From Macrococcus carouselicus (GTDB lineage: Bacteria > Bacillota > Bacilli > Staphylococcales > Staphylococcaceae), in assembly GCF_004359515.1 (NCBI RefSeq), contig NZ_SCWD01000001.1, positions 186,001 to 250,000 of the forward strand: a stretch of DNA of 64,000 nucleotides. The letters are read 5' to 3'. Below, one piece after another: positions 20,143 through 30,118 of the stretch (its first letter is position 1; every line of letters starts with the position of its first letter). The notes beneath the pieces were generated by a model, which was given only the letters and a program-made list of their open reading frames with translations, had not been told where the DNA came from and ran no database searches. Made by a program: the position numbers and the translations under genes.

Positions 20143-20162
20143 TGTCCTAAGGCTTTTTGCAA
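20113..20162 (+). repeat. inverted repeat across the opp promoter
   Basis: TTGCAAAAAG (20113-20122) and its exact complement CTTTTTGCAA (20153-20162), 30 bases apart. The left arm contains the -35 hexamer and the right arm lies just after the expected start site. Confidence 0.6.
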
Positions 20163-20284
20163 GATCAAGTTCAGCAAGAAATAGATCATCGGTTTTCGAG
20201 TGTCATATAACAAAGTGGGGATATCGCAGCCAGATTTGTCAGAATAATTATTTTATTTTCTGCTTAAATACTGAAAGTTGTATG

Positions 20285-20299
20285 AATTTTGTAAAAATT
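20285..20299 (+). promoter_or_regulatory. possible CodY box in the opp leader
   Basis: AATTTTGTAAAAATT has two mismatches to the CodY consensus AATTTTCWGAAAATT. Weaker than the box at oppA; plausible because opp operons are classic CodY targets. Confidence 0.45.
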
Positions 20300-20357
20300 T
20301 AGTTATGATGTTGTTAAGGTTAAGTGGCGTTTAAAGTTAAAGAGGAGGAAAAATTTT

Positions 20358-21284
20358 ATGTTGAAGTTTATTCTAAAAAGGTTGGGCTACATGATCATCA
20401 CGTTGCTGATTGTTACGACAGCAACATTCTTCTTGATGAAACTGATGCCAGGTTCGCCTTATAATGATGAAAAATTATCTGCTGAGCAAAAAGCAATCGT
20501 CAATGAGAAATATGGTTTGAATGACCCGGTGGGTGTGCAGTACATCAATTATATGAAGAACGTCGCTCAAGGGGATTTCGGTAACTCATTCCAGTATGAT
20601 AACCGCGGCGTTACGGGATTAATTCTTCCACGACTAGGCCCTTCTGCTGAAATCGGTACTTATGCGCTTATCTTCGGTACGCTCGTTGGTATCATCCTCG
20701 GTATCATCGCAGCCGTCAGACAGAATACATGGGTTGATTATTTAGCGACTGTTTTCTCTGTAATCGCTATCTCGGTCCCTTCATTCGTACTGGCAGCACT
20801 TTTACAATATTACTTCACTGTTCAGTGGCAGCTTCTTCCGACAGCAGGCTGGGAAGATATCACATACGCGATTCTGCCGGCACTTGCATTATCAGCAGGG
20901 GTCATCGCTACTATTGCCCGTTATATCCGCTCTGAAATGATTGAAGTGTTAAGTTCAGACTATATCACGCTCGCTAAAGCAAAGGGGAACTCCACAAGCA
21001 AAGTATTATTCGGCCATGCACTCAGAAATGCATTGATTCCGATCATCACCTTAATCGGCCCGATGGCGGTCGGTATCCTGACAGGTGCCTTAACCATTGA
21101 AACCATCTTCGCAATTCCTGGACTCGGTGAACAGTTCGTTCGTTCTATCCAGCAGAATGACTATCCAGTTATCATGGCGTTAACCATCATGATCAGTTTC
21201 CTGTTCATCTTAGTATTATTCATTGTAGATATTTTATACGGTATTATCGATCCGCGTATCCGTGTTCAAGGAGGTAAAGATTAA
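20358..21284 (+). CDS. oppB: OppB, oligopeptide ABC transporter permease
   Basis: 308 residues with six transmembrane helices. The N-terminal KFILKRLGYMI and FLMKLMPGSPY are typical of OppB/DppB, and the EAA loop that contacts the ATPases reads YITLAKAKGNSTSKVLFGHALRNALIP. Forms the membrane channel with OppC. RBS GAGGAGG. It is the first gene of oppBCDF; its stop overlaps the oppC start (TAATG). Confidence 0.95.
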   Translation: MLKFILKRLGYMIITLLIVTTATFFLMKLMPGSPYNDEKLSAEQKAIVNEKYGLNDPVGVQYINYMKNVAQGDFGNSFQYDNRGVTGLILPRLGPSAEIGTYALIFGTLVGIILGIIAAVRQNTWVDYLATVFSVIAISVPSFVLAALLQYYFTVQWQLLPTAGWEDITYAILPALALSAGVIATIARYIRSEMIEVLSSDYITLAKAKGNSTSKVLFGHALRNALIPIITLIGPMAVGILTGALTIETIFAIPGLGEQFVRSIQQNDYPVIMALTIMISFLFILVLFIVDILYGIIDPRIRVQGGKD

Positions 21285-22336
21285 TGGTAAACGAAAGAGA
21301 AACATACACACATGCTGATTTAGACCAGGAATTATCGACGAATCGTTCACAGCCGTTTCGGCTTGCAAACCGCGATGAGATTTTCGAGGAGAAAATCGAA
21401 CGTAAAAGCAGAACATTCTGGCAGGATGCCTGGTTACAGCTGAAAAGTAACAAAGCGGCTATTCTCGGTTTAATCGGACTGATTCTCTTAGTGCTGATGG
21501 CTTTGATCGGACCTTTAGTCAGTGGTCATACTTTCAGAGAGCAGAACCTCGAACATGCGAACGTACCGCCTAAGATCGGTGCTTTAAAAGATATCAGTTT
21601 CCTGCCTTTTGATGGGGTGGATAAAAATGGCTATGATGCCTATAAAGAGCAGAATATCAAGACGAACTACTGGTTCGGCACAGATTCTCTCGGACGTGAT
21701 TTGTTCACGCGGGTCTGGAAAGGGACGCAGACTTCTATCCTGATCGGTCTAATCGCTGCCTTGCTTGATGTGATCTTCGGTATCACGTATGGTGCGATTT
21801 CCGGCTTCTTCGGTGGCTGGGTGGATACCTTGATGCAGCGTATCATTGAAGTCATCGCTTCTATTCCTAACTTAATCGTCATGATTCTTTTTGTGGTCTT
21901 CTTCGGACCAAGTATCACTACTATTATCCTTGCGATGTCACTGACAGGCTGGATCGGGATGAGTCGTATCGTCCGAGGTCAGTTCCTGAAACTGAAATCC
22001 CAGGAATACGTCATGGCCTCCAAGACGCTCGGTGCGACAAACTGGAGTCTGATCTTCAAGCATATCTTACCGAATACATTAGGGCCTATCATCGTTACAG
22101 CGATGTTCTCAGTACCAAGTGCGATTTTCTTCGAAGCCTTCTTGAGCTTTATCGGTTTAGGTGCACCGGCACCAGCCGCTTCTCTTGGTACACTCGTCAA
22201 TGATGGCCGTAAAATGCTTCTGATTAATCCTTACCAGATGTTTATTCCATCTGCAGTACTCAGCTTGCTGATTCTTTGCTTCTACTTATTCGGTGATGGT
22301 GTACGTGATGCCTTCGATCCGAAAATGCGTAAATAA
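21284..22336 (+). CDS. oppC: OppC, oligopeptide ABC transporter permease
   Basis: 350 residues. A cytosolic N-terminal tail of about 60 residues with an acidic and Arg/Lys-rich part precedes the first helix (AILGLIGLILLVLMALIGPLV). The large external loop contains the GTDSLGRDLFTRVWKGT motif, followed by four or five helices and the EAA loop YVMASKTLGATNWSLIFKHILPN. Partner of OppB. Its start overlaps the oppB stop by one base, and the RBS AAGGAGG lies inside oppB. Confidence 0.95.
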   Translation: MVNERETYTHADLDQELSTNRSQPFRLANRDEIFEEKIERKSRTFWQDAWLQLKSNKAAILGLIGLILLVLMALIGPLVSGHTFREQNLEHANVPPKIGALKDISFLPFDGVDKNGYDAYKEQNIKTNYWFGTDSLGRDLFTRVWKGTQTSILIGLIAALLDVIFGITYGAISGFFGGWVDTLMQRIIEVIASIPNLIVMILFVVFFGPSITTIILAMSLTGWIGMSRIVRGQFLKLKSQEYVMASKTLGATNWSLIFKHILPNTLGPIIVTAMFSVPSAIFFEAFLSFIGLGAPAPAASLGTLVNDGRKMLLINPYQMFIPSAVLSLLILCFYLFGDGVRDAFDPKMRK

Positions 22337-22353
22337 TAAAGGAGGAAATATTA

Positions 22354-23427
22354 ATGGCACAAAGAATTCTTGAAGTGAGAAACCTGAAAGTTTCCTTCGA
22401 CATCCATGCAGGAGAAGTGCAGGCCGTTCGCGGTGTAGACTTTCATTTAGACAAAGCGGAGACTCTCGCCATCGTTGGCGAATCAGGGTCAGGTAAATCA
22501 GTGACGACAAAAGCGATCATGCGCCTGTTACCGACGCCACCGAGTCGTATCAAAGAAGGAGAGATTCTCTTTGACGGTAAAGATCTGGCAAAAATTTCTG
22601 AGAAGGAAATGCAGAAAGTCCGCGGTAAAGATATTTCAATGATCTTCCAGGATCCGATGACTTCACTGAATCCGACGATGAAAATCGGTAAGCAGGTCAT
22701 GGAACCGCTGATCAAGCACCAGAAGCTGTCGAAAGCAGATGCGAAGGCACGGGCGCTTGATATTCTGAAACTGGTAGGACTGCCGAATGCGGAAGGCCGC
22801 TTCAATAACTACCCTCACCAGTTCTCAGGGGGGCAGCGTCAACGTATCGTCATTGCGACGGCACTTGCCTGTGATCCGAAAGTCCTGATTGCCGATGAGC
22901 CGACGACAGCGCTCGATGTGACGATTCAGGCCCAGATCCTGGAGCTGATGAAAGATCTGCAGAAGAAGATTGATACGTCCATCATCTTCATCACCCACGA
23001 TTTAGGTGTAGTCGCGAACGTTGCTGACCGTGTAGCCGTTATGTATGGTGGACAGATTGTGGAGACAGGCACAGTGGATGAAATCTTCTATGACCCAAAG
23101 CATCCTTATACATGGGGGCTTCTATCATCGATGCCGAGTCTTGATACATCACAGGATATGGAACTGAGAGCGATTCCAGGTACACCGCCTGACCTTATCA
23201 AACCGCCGGTAGGTGATGCGTTCGCCCGTCGTTCTGATTATGCACTGCAGATTGATTTCGAACAGGAGCCACCTTGGTACCAGGTATCTCAGACTCATTT
23301 CGTCAAATCATGGCTGATGGATCCCAAGGCACCGAAAGTAGAGCCGCCTGATATGGTTAAACTGAAGCAGAAAGATCTCCCTGGTCAGTTTGATCAGCCG
23401 AGACAAGTAGAGGGGGTAAGCTTCTAA
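22354..23427 (+). CDS. oppD: OppD, oligopeptide ABC transporter ATPase
   Basis: 357 residues. Walker A GESGSGKS at 42-49, Q-loop FQDPMTSLNPT, ABC signature SGGQRQR, Walker B VLIADEPTTALD and the switch histidine in IFITHDLG. The C-terminal oligopeptide-transporter extension (PGTPPDL) is present. One of the usual cysteines of that extension seems absent: the region reads DAFARRSDYALQ where many homologues have CxFxxRC. Whether an Fe-S cluster, reported for some relatives, could form here is therefore doubtful. Confidence 0.95.
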   Translation: MAQRILEVRNLKVSFDIHAGEVQAVRGVDFHLDKAETLAIVGESGSGKSVTTKAIMRLLPTPPSRIKEGEILFDGKDLAKISEKEMQKVRGKDISMIFQDPMTSLNPTMKIGKQVMEPLIKHQKLSKADAKARALDILKLVGLPNAEGRFNNYPHQFSGGQRQRIVIATALACDPKVLIADEPTTALDVTIQAQILELMKDLQKKIDTSIIFITHDLGVVANVADRVAVMYGGQIVETGTVDEIFYDPKHPYTWGLLSSMPSLDTSQDMELRAIPGTPPDLIKPPVGDAFARRSDYALQIDFEQEPPWYQVSQTHFVKSWLMDPKAPKVEPPDMVKLKQKDLPGQFDQPRQVEGVSF

Positions 23428-24587
23428 TGCGTGAAGAACTTAACAGAGATAAACATCCCGATTCTTTTGAAGAGCATACGATTGAAGAGGGTCCATTAAT
23501 CGTTGACGATTCTCAGATCACAGAGACAACAGATCAGTATACTGAGAACGAATTAGGCCGTACGATGCTGACTGATGAAGAAATCCGTCAGCTGGGTTAT
23601 ACGACATTCTATGGTGACGGCAAGGAGAAGCTGATTGAAGTCCGAAATTTAAAGCAATACTTCAATGTCGGTAAACCGAATGAAGTAAAGGCGATTGATG
23701 ATATGTCATTTGACATCTATAAAGGCGAGACGTTAGGACTTGTAGGTGAATCAGGTTGCGGTAAATCAACAACCGGCCGTTCGCTGATCAAGCTTTACAA
23801 TGCAACAGACGGTAAAGTCTACTTTGAAGGTACTGATATCCAGTCGATTAAACGCAAGAAAGATCTACTGAAATTCAACCGACGTATGCAGATGATCTTC
23901 CAGGATCCATATGCGTCACTTAATCCGCGTCTGAAAGTCATGGATATTATTGCTGAGGGGATTGATATCCATAACCTTGCGGCAAATAAACAAGACCGCG
24001 CCAACCGTGTATACGAATTACTCGAAACAGTCGGTCTGAACCGAGAACATGCCAACCGTTATCCACATGAATTCTCAGGGGGTCAGCGTCAGCGTATCGG
24101 TATCGCCCGTGCTCTGGCCGTTGAACCTGACTTCATCATCGCGGATGAGCCGATCTCAGCACTCGATGTATCAATTCAGGCACAGGTTGTTAACTTGATG
24201 CAGAAACTGCAGAAAGAACGCGGTATCACTTTCCTCTTCATTGCGCATGATTTATCGATGGTTAAATATATCTCAGACCGCATTGGTGTCATGTATTTCG
24301 GTAAGCTCGTTGAAATAGGACCTGCTGATTCCATCTACAACAATCCACTGCATGAGTATACGAAATCCTTACTTTCCGCGATTCCATTACCGGATCCTGA
24401 AAGCGAAAGAACACGTGTCCGCCGTACTTATAATCCGGATGTCCATGCCTATTCTGCAGACGATGTACTGCAGCTGCGTGAAGTGGCACCTGACCACTTC
24501 GTCTACTGTTCGCCTGCTGAGTATCAACAGCATAAAGCGAATTATAATCACCGGGCTAACCAGCCATCTGTAGCGGCACAATTATAG
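23427..24587 (+). CDS. oppF: OppF, oligopeptide ABC transporter ATPase
   Basis: 386 residues. An unusual acidic N-terminal extension of about 70 residues (rich in Asp, Glu and Thr, to around FYGDGKEKL) precedes the ATPase core: Walker A GESGCGKS, Q-loop FQDPYASLNP, signature SGGQRQR, Walker B FIIADEPISALD and the switch histidine in FIAHDLS. OppF and OppD power uptake by OppBC. The start overlaps the oppD stop by one base. The extension is within a strong translational context, so it is likely made. A terminator follows the stop. Confidence 0.95.
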   Translation: MREELNRDKHPDSFEEHTIEEGPLIVDDSQITETTDQYTENELGRTMLTDEEIRQLGYTTFYGDGKEKLIEVRNLKQYFNVGKPNEVKAIDDMSFDIYKGETLGLVGESGCGKSTTGRSLIKLYNATDGKVYFEGTDIQSIKRKKDLLKFNRRMQMIFQDPYASLNPRLKVMDIIAEGIDIHNLAANKQDRANRVYELLETVGLNREHANRYPHEFSGGQRQRIGIARALAVEPDFIIADEPISALDVSIQAQVVNLMQKLQKERGITFLFIAHDLSMVKYISDRIGVMYFGKLVEIGPADSIYNNPLHEYTKSLLSAIPLPDPESERTRVRRTYNPDVHAYSADDVLQLREVAPDHFVYCSPAEYQQHKANYNHRANQPSVAAQL

Positions 24588-24591
24588 AATG

Positions 24592-24619
24592 AAACCATAT
24601 CCAGCAGGATATGGTTTTC
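24592..24619 (+). terminator. intrinsic terminator after oppF
   Basis: 11-base stem AAACCATATCC with its complement, AGCA loop, then TTTT. It separates oppBCDF from oppA. Confidence 0.8.
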
Positions 24620-24741
24620 TCATAAGCGATTATTCTTGTTGCTGTATAATGAGTGTCATATAACCGTTTTCCTAGTAATAACAAACTATTTTACTGAATG
24701 AATATAAATTTTAAATTATTCCAAAAAATTTTAAAAAAGTA

Positions 24742-24770
24742 TTGCAACATCCACATTAGTAAAATATAAT
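24742..24770 (+). promoter_or_regulatory. sigma-A promoter of oppA
   Basis: -35 TTGCAA (24742-24747), 17-base spacer, -10 TATAAT (24765-24770). The -35 lies in GTATTGCAA as at the opp promoter. Confidence 0.8.
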
Positions 24771-24777
24771 TAATACA

Positions 24778-24792
24778 AATCTTCTGAAAATT
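24778..24792 (+). promoter_or_regulatory. CodY box at oppA
   Basis: AATCTTCTGAAAATT differs at one position from the CodY consensus AATTTTCWGAAAATT. It starts 8 bases after the -10, over the transcription start, a position expected for repression under high branched-chain amino acids and GTP. Confidence 0.75.
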
Positions 24793-24832
24793 TAAACAGA
24801 TTGATTTTCACTAAACAATAGGGGGCAAATTC

Positions 24833-26503
24833 ATGAAGAAACAGAGTTCATTATTCCTGGCATCACTTATCGCAGTATCAGGTTTCACAGCAGCTTGTTC
24901 ATCAGGCGGCGGGGATAATAAGGATGCAGGCTCAAGCGCCGATTCAAAAAGCGGATCAGGCGGCGGCGAGAAACAGGTATTAAACTTACTTGAAGGTTCA
25001 GATATTCCATCTCTTGACTCAGCTCTTGCAACTGACCAAGTATCATTCAACGTCTTCAACCAGGTCTTCGAAGGCCTGTATACACTCGATAAAGATGACA
25101 AAGCAATCCCGGGTGTAGCTGAAGGGAATCCGGAAAAATCAGAAGACGGTAAAACATGGACGATCAAGTTACGTGAAGATGCTAAATGGTCTAACGGTGA
25201 CCCAGTCACTGCGAAGGACTTCGAATACGCTTGGAAACGTGCGTTAGATCCTAAGACGGGTTCAGAATATGCATATATCATGTATGATCTGAAAAATGCA
25301 GAAGCTGTCAATGCTGGAAAGATGAAGCCTGATGAGTTAGGCGTCAAAGCAATTGATGACCACACACTTGAAGTTCAGCTGGAAACAAACGTACCATACT
25401 TCCAGGAATTACTGGCATTCGGTACTTTCTTACCACAGAATGAAAAGTTTGTTAAAGAAAAAGGCGAAAAATACGGTACGACTAAAGATAATACAGTCTA
25501 TAATGGTCCTTTCGTCTTGAATGAATGGAAAACTGAAGAGAAATTCCAGTTAATGCCGAACAAAGAATACTGGGATAAAGATAAAGTCAAACTTGAAGAA
25601 GTTAACTACACAATCGTTAAAGACCAGCAGACGGGTCTCAACCTTTACACAACAGGTAAAGTGGACCGTGTCGGCTTGACGGCTGAGCAGGTATCTAAAT
25701 ACAAGAAAGATCCTGACTTCCAGACTGAATTACAGTCTTCTGTATACTTCATCCGTATGAACCAGAAGAATAAAGATCTACAGAACAAAAACTTACGCCT
25801 TGCTTTAGCGAAATCAATCGATAAAGAAAAGTATGTTAAAACATTACTGAACAATGGTTCAGAAGCCACTGACAGTCTGACTCCGAAGGAATTCCTTAAA
25901 AATGAAGCGGGCGAAGACTTCCACGAAGGTATCAAATCTCCGCTGAAGTACGATAAAGCTGAAGCGAAAAAAGCTTACGATGCAGCTAAGAAAGAACTCG
26001 GTAAAGATAAATTTGATATCGAGTTATTAACATACGATGCAGATACTTCTAAGAAAGATGCTGAGTACTTCAAGGAACAGATTGAAACGAACCTGCCAGG
26101 TGTTAACATCAAAATCAAGCAGCAGCCATTCAAACAGAAACTTGATTTAGAGTCCAAAGGTAACTACGATATCTCATTCGCAGGCTGGGGTCCTGACTAT
26201 CCGGATGCAATGACATTCCTTGATATGTTCGTGACTGACGGACCACATAACCAGATGAACTACTCTAACAAAGAGTACGACAAAATGATCAAAGATGCTA
26301 AAACGACGTTACTTGATGACACTGAAAAACGCTGGAATACAATGCAGGATGCTGAGAACTTATTCTTGGAAGATGCGGCGATTATCCCGATGTATCAACG
26401 TGGATCAGCTCGTTTAGTACAACCTTACGTTAAAAATTATGTCACTCACAAATTCTCAGGCGACACAACGCTTAAAGAAACTTACATTGAAGGTAAAAAA
26501 TAA
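24833..26503 (+). CDS. oppA: OppA, oligopeptide-binding lipoprotein
   Basis: 556 residues, SBP_bac_5 family. Signal peptide with lipobox TAAC, modified cysteine at residue 22, then a Ser/Gly/Asp-rich linker. The domain begins LNLLEGSDIPSLDSALATDQVS and includes the family signature WTIKLREDAKWSNGDPVTAKDFEYAWKR in two adjacent parts. It captures peptides outside the membrane and delivers them to OppBC. It is transcribed from its own promoter 245 bases after oppF, which would allow higher expression than the permease genes. Confidence 0.95.
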   Translation: MKKQSSLFLASLIAVSGFTAACSSGGGDNKDAGSSADSKSGSGGGEKQVLNLLEGSDIPSLDSALATDQVSFNVFNQVFEGLYTLDKDDKAIPGVAEGNPEKSEDGKTWTIKLREDAKWSNGDPVTAKDFEYAWKRALDPKTGSEYAYIMYDLKNAEAVNAGKMKPDELGVKAIDDHTLEVQLETNVPYFQELLAFGTFLPQNEKFVKEKGEKYGTTKDNTVYNGPFVLNEWKTEEKFQLMPNKEYWDKDKVKLEEVNYTIVKDQQTGLNLYTTGKVDRVGLTAEQVSKYKKDPDFQTELQSSVYFIRMNQKNKDLQNKNLRLALAKSIDKEKYVKTLLNNGSEATDSLTPKEFLKNEAGEDFHEGIKSPLKYDKAEAKKAYDAAKKELGKDKFDIELLTYDADTSKKDAEYFKEQIETNLPGVNIKIKQQPFKQKLDLESKGNYDISFAGWGPDYPDAMTFLDMFVTDGPHNQMNYSNKEYDKMIKDAKTTLLDDTEKRWNTMQDAENLFLEDAAIIPMYQRGSARLVQPYVKNYVTHKFSGDTTLKETYIEGKK

Positions 26504-26510
26504 TACTTAA

Positions 26511-26540
26511 AAAGGAGCAATCAGCTGATTGCTCCTTTAC
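26511..26540. terminator. palindrome after oppA, probable terminator
   Basis: 28-base perfect palindrome AAAGGAGCAATCAG and its complement with no spacer. The T run is short (TTTACTATTT). Confidence 0.65.
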
Positions 26541-26545
26541 TATTT

Positions 26546-26590
26546 GTCACGGTTCCGGACTCAATCCGACAAGAACCGTGACTTTTCTCA
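26546..26590. repeat. dispersed hairpin element, copy 1 (terminator-like)
   Basis: Arms GTCACGGTTC (26546-26555) and GAACCGTGAC (26573-26582), then TTTT. A near copy of the same length (37 bases arm to arm, 29 identical) is found at 55498-55534. Lies between the convergent oppA and trpS and may end transcription on both strands. Confidence 0.7.
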
Positions 26591-26592
26591 TC

Positions 26593-27639
<1,047 letters not shown>

Positions 27640-27859
27640 TTAAATATGACGACTTTAAGAAAACTTTCTGAAAATGAAAAGTAATTTGTTTTTTCTCATT
27701 TAATTTTCATTTTCCTACATTATAATAAAGTCATAGGGTCAGAGATGGAATTCCTGTTTGAGGTTTAACGAATGGACAGCAGGGAATAGAGAACTATTCA
27801 AGCCATCACTGATTTGATTTAACTTAATTCAAAAATAAAATATTAGGAGTGTGAGATGT

Positions 27860-28255
27860 ATGGTAACATTATTTACTTCACCTAGTTGCACATCTTGCCG
27901 TAAAGCGAAAGCATGGTTACAAGAACATGATATTCCGTATACGGAGCGCAATATTTTCTCAGACAATTTATCAATCGATGAAATAAAAGCTATTTTACGT
28001 ATGACAGAGGATGGAACAGATGAAATCATCTCTACCCGTTCTAAAACATTCCAGAAATTAAACGTGGATATCGATGCAATGCCGCTGCAGGAACTGTATC
28101 AGATTATTCAGGACAATCCCGGTTTACTTCGTCGCCCGATTATTTTAGACGAGAAGCGTCTGCAGGTCGGTTATAATGAAGATGAGATCCGTCGTTTCCT
28201 GCCGCGTAAAGTTCGTACATTTCAGCTGCTTGAAGCGCAGCGGATGGTTGACTAA
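27860..28255 (+). CDS. spx: Spx, redox-sensing global regulator
   Basis: 131 residues, identical in length to S. aureus Spx. Binds the alpha C-terminal domain of RNA polymerase and redirects it to thiol-stress genes. Redox switch C10-T-S-C13; the conserved G52-R-like surface lies in the region [12 protein letters not shown], and the C-terminus reads [23 protein letters not shown] at 27860 is preferred over the in-frame GTG at 27851, which sits too close to AGGAG (27844-27848). Its level is usually controlled by ClpXP and the adaptor YjbH, whose gene is also in this window. Confidence 0.97.
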   Translation: MVTLFTSPSCTSCRKAKAWLQEHDIPYTERNIFSDNLSIDEIKAILRMTEDGTDEIISTRSKTFQKLNVDIDAMPLQELYQIIQDNPGLLRRPIILDEKRLQVGYNEDEIRRFLPRKVRTFQLLEAQRMVD

Positions 28256-28279
28256 GCTACCTTTTAAGGTAGCTTTTTT
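28254..28279 (+). terminator. intrinsic terminator after spx
   Basis: Perfect stem AAGCTACCTT / AAGGTAGCTT with a TT centre and a T run; it begins inside the stop codon. Confidence 0.9.
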
Positions 28280-28287
28280 CAATCATA

Positions 28288-28315
28288 TTGTTAGTCTTTT
28301 ACGGGTGGGTATAAT
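28288..28315 (+). promoter_or_regulatory. promoter of mecA
   Basis: -35 TTGTTA (28288-28293), 16-base spacer, -10 TATAAT (28310-28315), 38 bases before the mecA start. Confidence 0.7.
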
Positions 28316-28353
28316 ACAATATATATACTACTCATCAGTAAGGAGGTTTCGGG

Positions 28354-29028
28354 ATGAGAATAGAACGCGTTAATGATTCGACTATCAAATTTTATCTGAC
28401 TTATCGCGATATTGAGGAGCGAGGTTTCAGGCAGGATGATCTCTGGATGAACCGGCGCAAAGGTGAAGAGTTCTTCTGGTCCATGATGGAGGAGATCAAC
28501 GAGGAGGAAGAGTTCGTCGTTGAAGGCCCGCTCTGGATCCAAGTTCATGCTTTCGATAAAGGAATTGAGTTTGTCGTCACGAAATCGAAGTCTGATGACT
28601 TTATGCACCTGCCGGAAGAGGAGACGAGTGACCAGCTTGAATATCAGGTCAATGAATATCTGAATAAAGCGCTTGAACATGATCAGGGTGTCTCAGAACT
28701 GCTTGGCCGTGCGACTGAAGAGAATAAGCAGAAGACACGACATGATCTGATCGGGGCGTTCAGAGGCCTTGAAGAAGTCATCCAGTACAGCCATGCCCCT
28801 TCCATTGAGATTGATATGGAAGACCTGCTCTATATGCATGACGGTAAGTACTATTATTATGTTCATTTCGATGAACGTGCGCCTGAAGAGGAAATGGACA
28901 GCTTTGTCGCACAGCTCTTTGAGTATGCAGATCCGACAAAGATGAATCAGATGATGCTTGAGGAATACGGCAAAGTCGTGCTGAGCCATAATGTCCGCCG
29001 TCAGGTCAGAAAATATTTCGCACAGTAA
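28354..29028 (+). CDS. mecA: MecA, ClpCP adaptor protein
   Basis: 224 residues. Adaptor that activates ClpC and delivers substrates; in Bacillus the best-known substrate is ComK. N-terminal substrate-binding region MRIERVNDSTIKFYLTYRDIEERGF, a variable acidic middle, and a C-terminal ClpC-binding domain (YSHAPSIEIDMEDLLYMHDGKYYYYV to the end). RBS AAGGAGG. This is the regulatory adaptor, unrelated to the methicillin-resistance gene of the same name. A comK homologue lies 26 kb downstream in the same window. Confidence 0.95.
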   Translation: MRIERVNDSTIKFYLTYRDIEERGFRQDDLWMNRRKGEEFFWSMMEEINEEEEFVVEGPLWIQVHAFDKGIEFVVTKSKSDDFMHLPEEETSDQLEYQVNEYLNKALEHDQGVSELLGRATEENKQKTRHDLIGAFRGLEEVIQYSHAPSIEIDMEDLLYMHDGKYYYYVHFDERAPEEEMDSFVAQLFEYADPTKMNQMMLEEYGKVVLSHNVRRQVRKYFAQ

Positions 29029-29101
29029 TTTACACAAACTATATAATCTTTAAAAAGTAAAACAGGCACTCTCTACGATTATTTAGTAGGGGGTGTTTTT
29101 C

Positions 29102-30067
29102 GTGCTGATTGCGGTTACTGAAGACGGTATCTATACACAGGCAGACCAGGCGGATACAAAGCGGTTCTATCGCTGTCCGGTCTGTCTGAAACCGGTCGTG
29201 CTGAAAAAGGGACGCTATAAAATCGCCCATTTCTCGCACCAGCGGATCATCGACTGTCATAAGTCGACTTATAAGACAGAGTCACCTGCTCACTTAAAGG
29301 GCAAGCATATGCTCTATGATTTAGCTCGGCCCTATAAGGTGGATATGGAATACTACCTGAGCGATATCGAGCAGATACCGGATATCCTCATCAACAGACG
29401 TCTTGCGCTGGAGCTGCAGCTGTCCGTCATACCGGTCGATGCGATCGAAAGGCGGAGTGCAGGCTACCGCAAGCTCGGCATCAAGGTCATCTGGATTGCA
29501 GATGAGCACGCGCTGAATAAGCAGACGGCCACGCTCAGGCTCACCGCGTTTCAGAAAGCCCTTGTACAGTCAGCACGTATGCAGCTCTATAGTTTTGACA
29601 GTGATCTTGAGAAGTTCTACTGCTATCAGCTGACGGATATTCAGTCTGATTTAAGTATAGGGTATGTCAGAACAGAAATTCATGCCATTCGGGACTTTCT
29701 GCAGGCGGGACGCATGTCTTCGTCGGCAGCTGTGATGACCGCAGGGCAGAAGTCAGCATATATCAGACAGTGTCTGCAGAAGAAGGATGTCCGTGAACCC
29801 ACACTGAGCGCACTCTACCAGCTGCGGATTCATCACGGCGGGCTGCCGTCAGCAGTCGGAATCGTCGTGCCGCTGCAGTTCTTTGTCAGGACGCATCCAG
29901 TTGCGTGGCAGTGTCAGCTGCTGCTGGAGCTGAAGTCCGGGATATTTGAGATGGCGCGGTTCGCGGAAAAGCTGGAATTCTACGGCATGACTCAGACGAA
30001 TAATGAACTGACAGCTGAACTGATTAAGCAGTACAGGGAAGCCTATAAGAGATTATGCGTGCAATAA
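29102..30067 (+). CDS. coiA: CoiA-like competence protein
   Basis: 321 residues. Resembles CoiA/YjbF, needed for DNA processing and recombination during transformation in streptococci and Bacillus. The N-terminal CoiA zinc-ribbon-like segment YRCPVCLKPVVLKKGRYKIAHFSH is followed by a restriction-like nuclease core: DILINRRLALELQLS (D...ExQ) and VIWIADEH. The GTG at 29102, 8 bases after GGGGG, gives the usual start VLIAVTEDG; an upstream GTG lies inside the RBS. Follows mecA by 73 bases. Confidence 0.88.
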   Translation: MLIAVTEDGIYTQADQADTKRFYRCPVCLKPVVLKKGRYKIAHFSHQRIIDCHKSTYKTESPAHLKGKHMLYDLARPYKVDMEYYLSDIEQIPDILINRRLALELQLSVIPVDAIERRSAGYRKLGIKVIWIADEHALNKQTATLRLTAFQKALVQSARMQLYSFDSDLEKFYCYQLTDIQSDLSIGYVRTEIHAIRDFLQAGRMSSSAAVMTAGQKSAYIRQCLQKKDVREPTLSALYQLRIHHGGLPSAVGIVVPLQFFVRTHPVAWQCQLLLELKSGIFEMARFAEKLEFYGMTQTNNELTAELIKQYREAYKRLCVQ

Positions 30068-30118
30068 TAACTGAAAAATGAGAAAATTATCATAACATAA
30101 TTTGATGGAGGTAATGGA

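Larger units (their letters stand above)
19876..20357 (+). other. 482-base gene-free leader upstream of oppB
   Basis: AT-rich stretch with no open frame of note. It holds the opp promoter, a 10-base inverted repeat spanning that promoter, a CodY-like box at 20285-20299 and the oppB ribosome binding site (GAGGAGG). From the inferred start the untranslated leader would be about 200 bases. The first 200 bases, near the DUF3899 gene, show nothing I can name. Confidence 0.6.

Noticed and set aside
27662-27676. CodY-like box AACTTTCTGAAAATG between trpS and spx
   Set aside because: Two mismatches, one at the end of the motif, and no expected link of these genes to CodY. In AT-rich DNA this occurs by chance.
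28290-28312. sigma-B promoter upstream of mecA (GTTAGT and GGGTAT)
   Set aside because: The spacer is only 11 bases, too short for sigma-B. A sigma-A promoter fits the same bases better.
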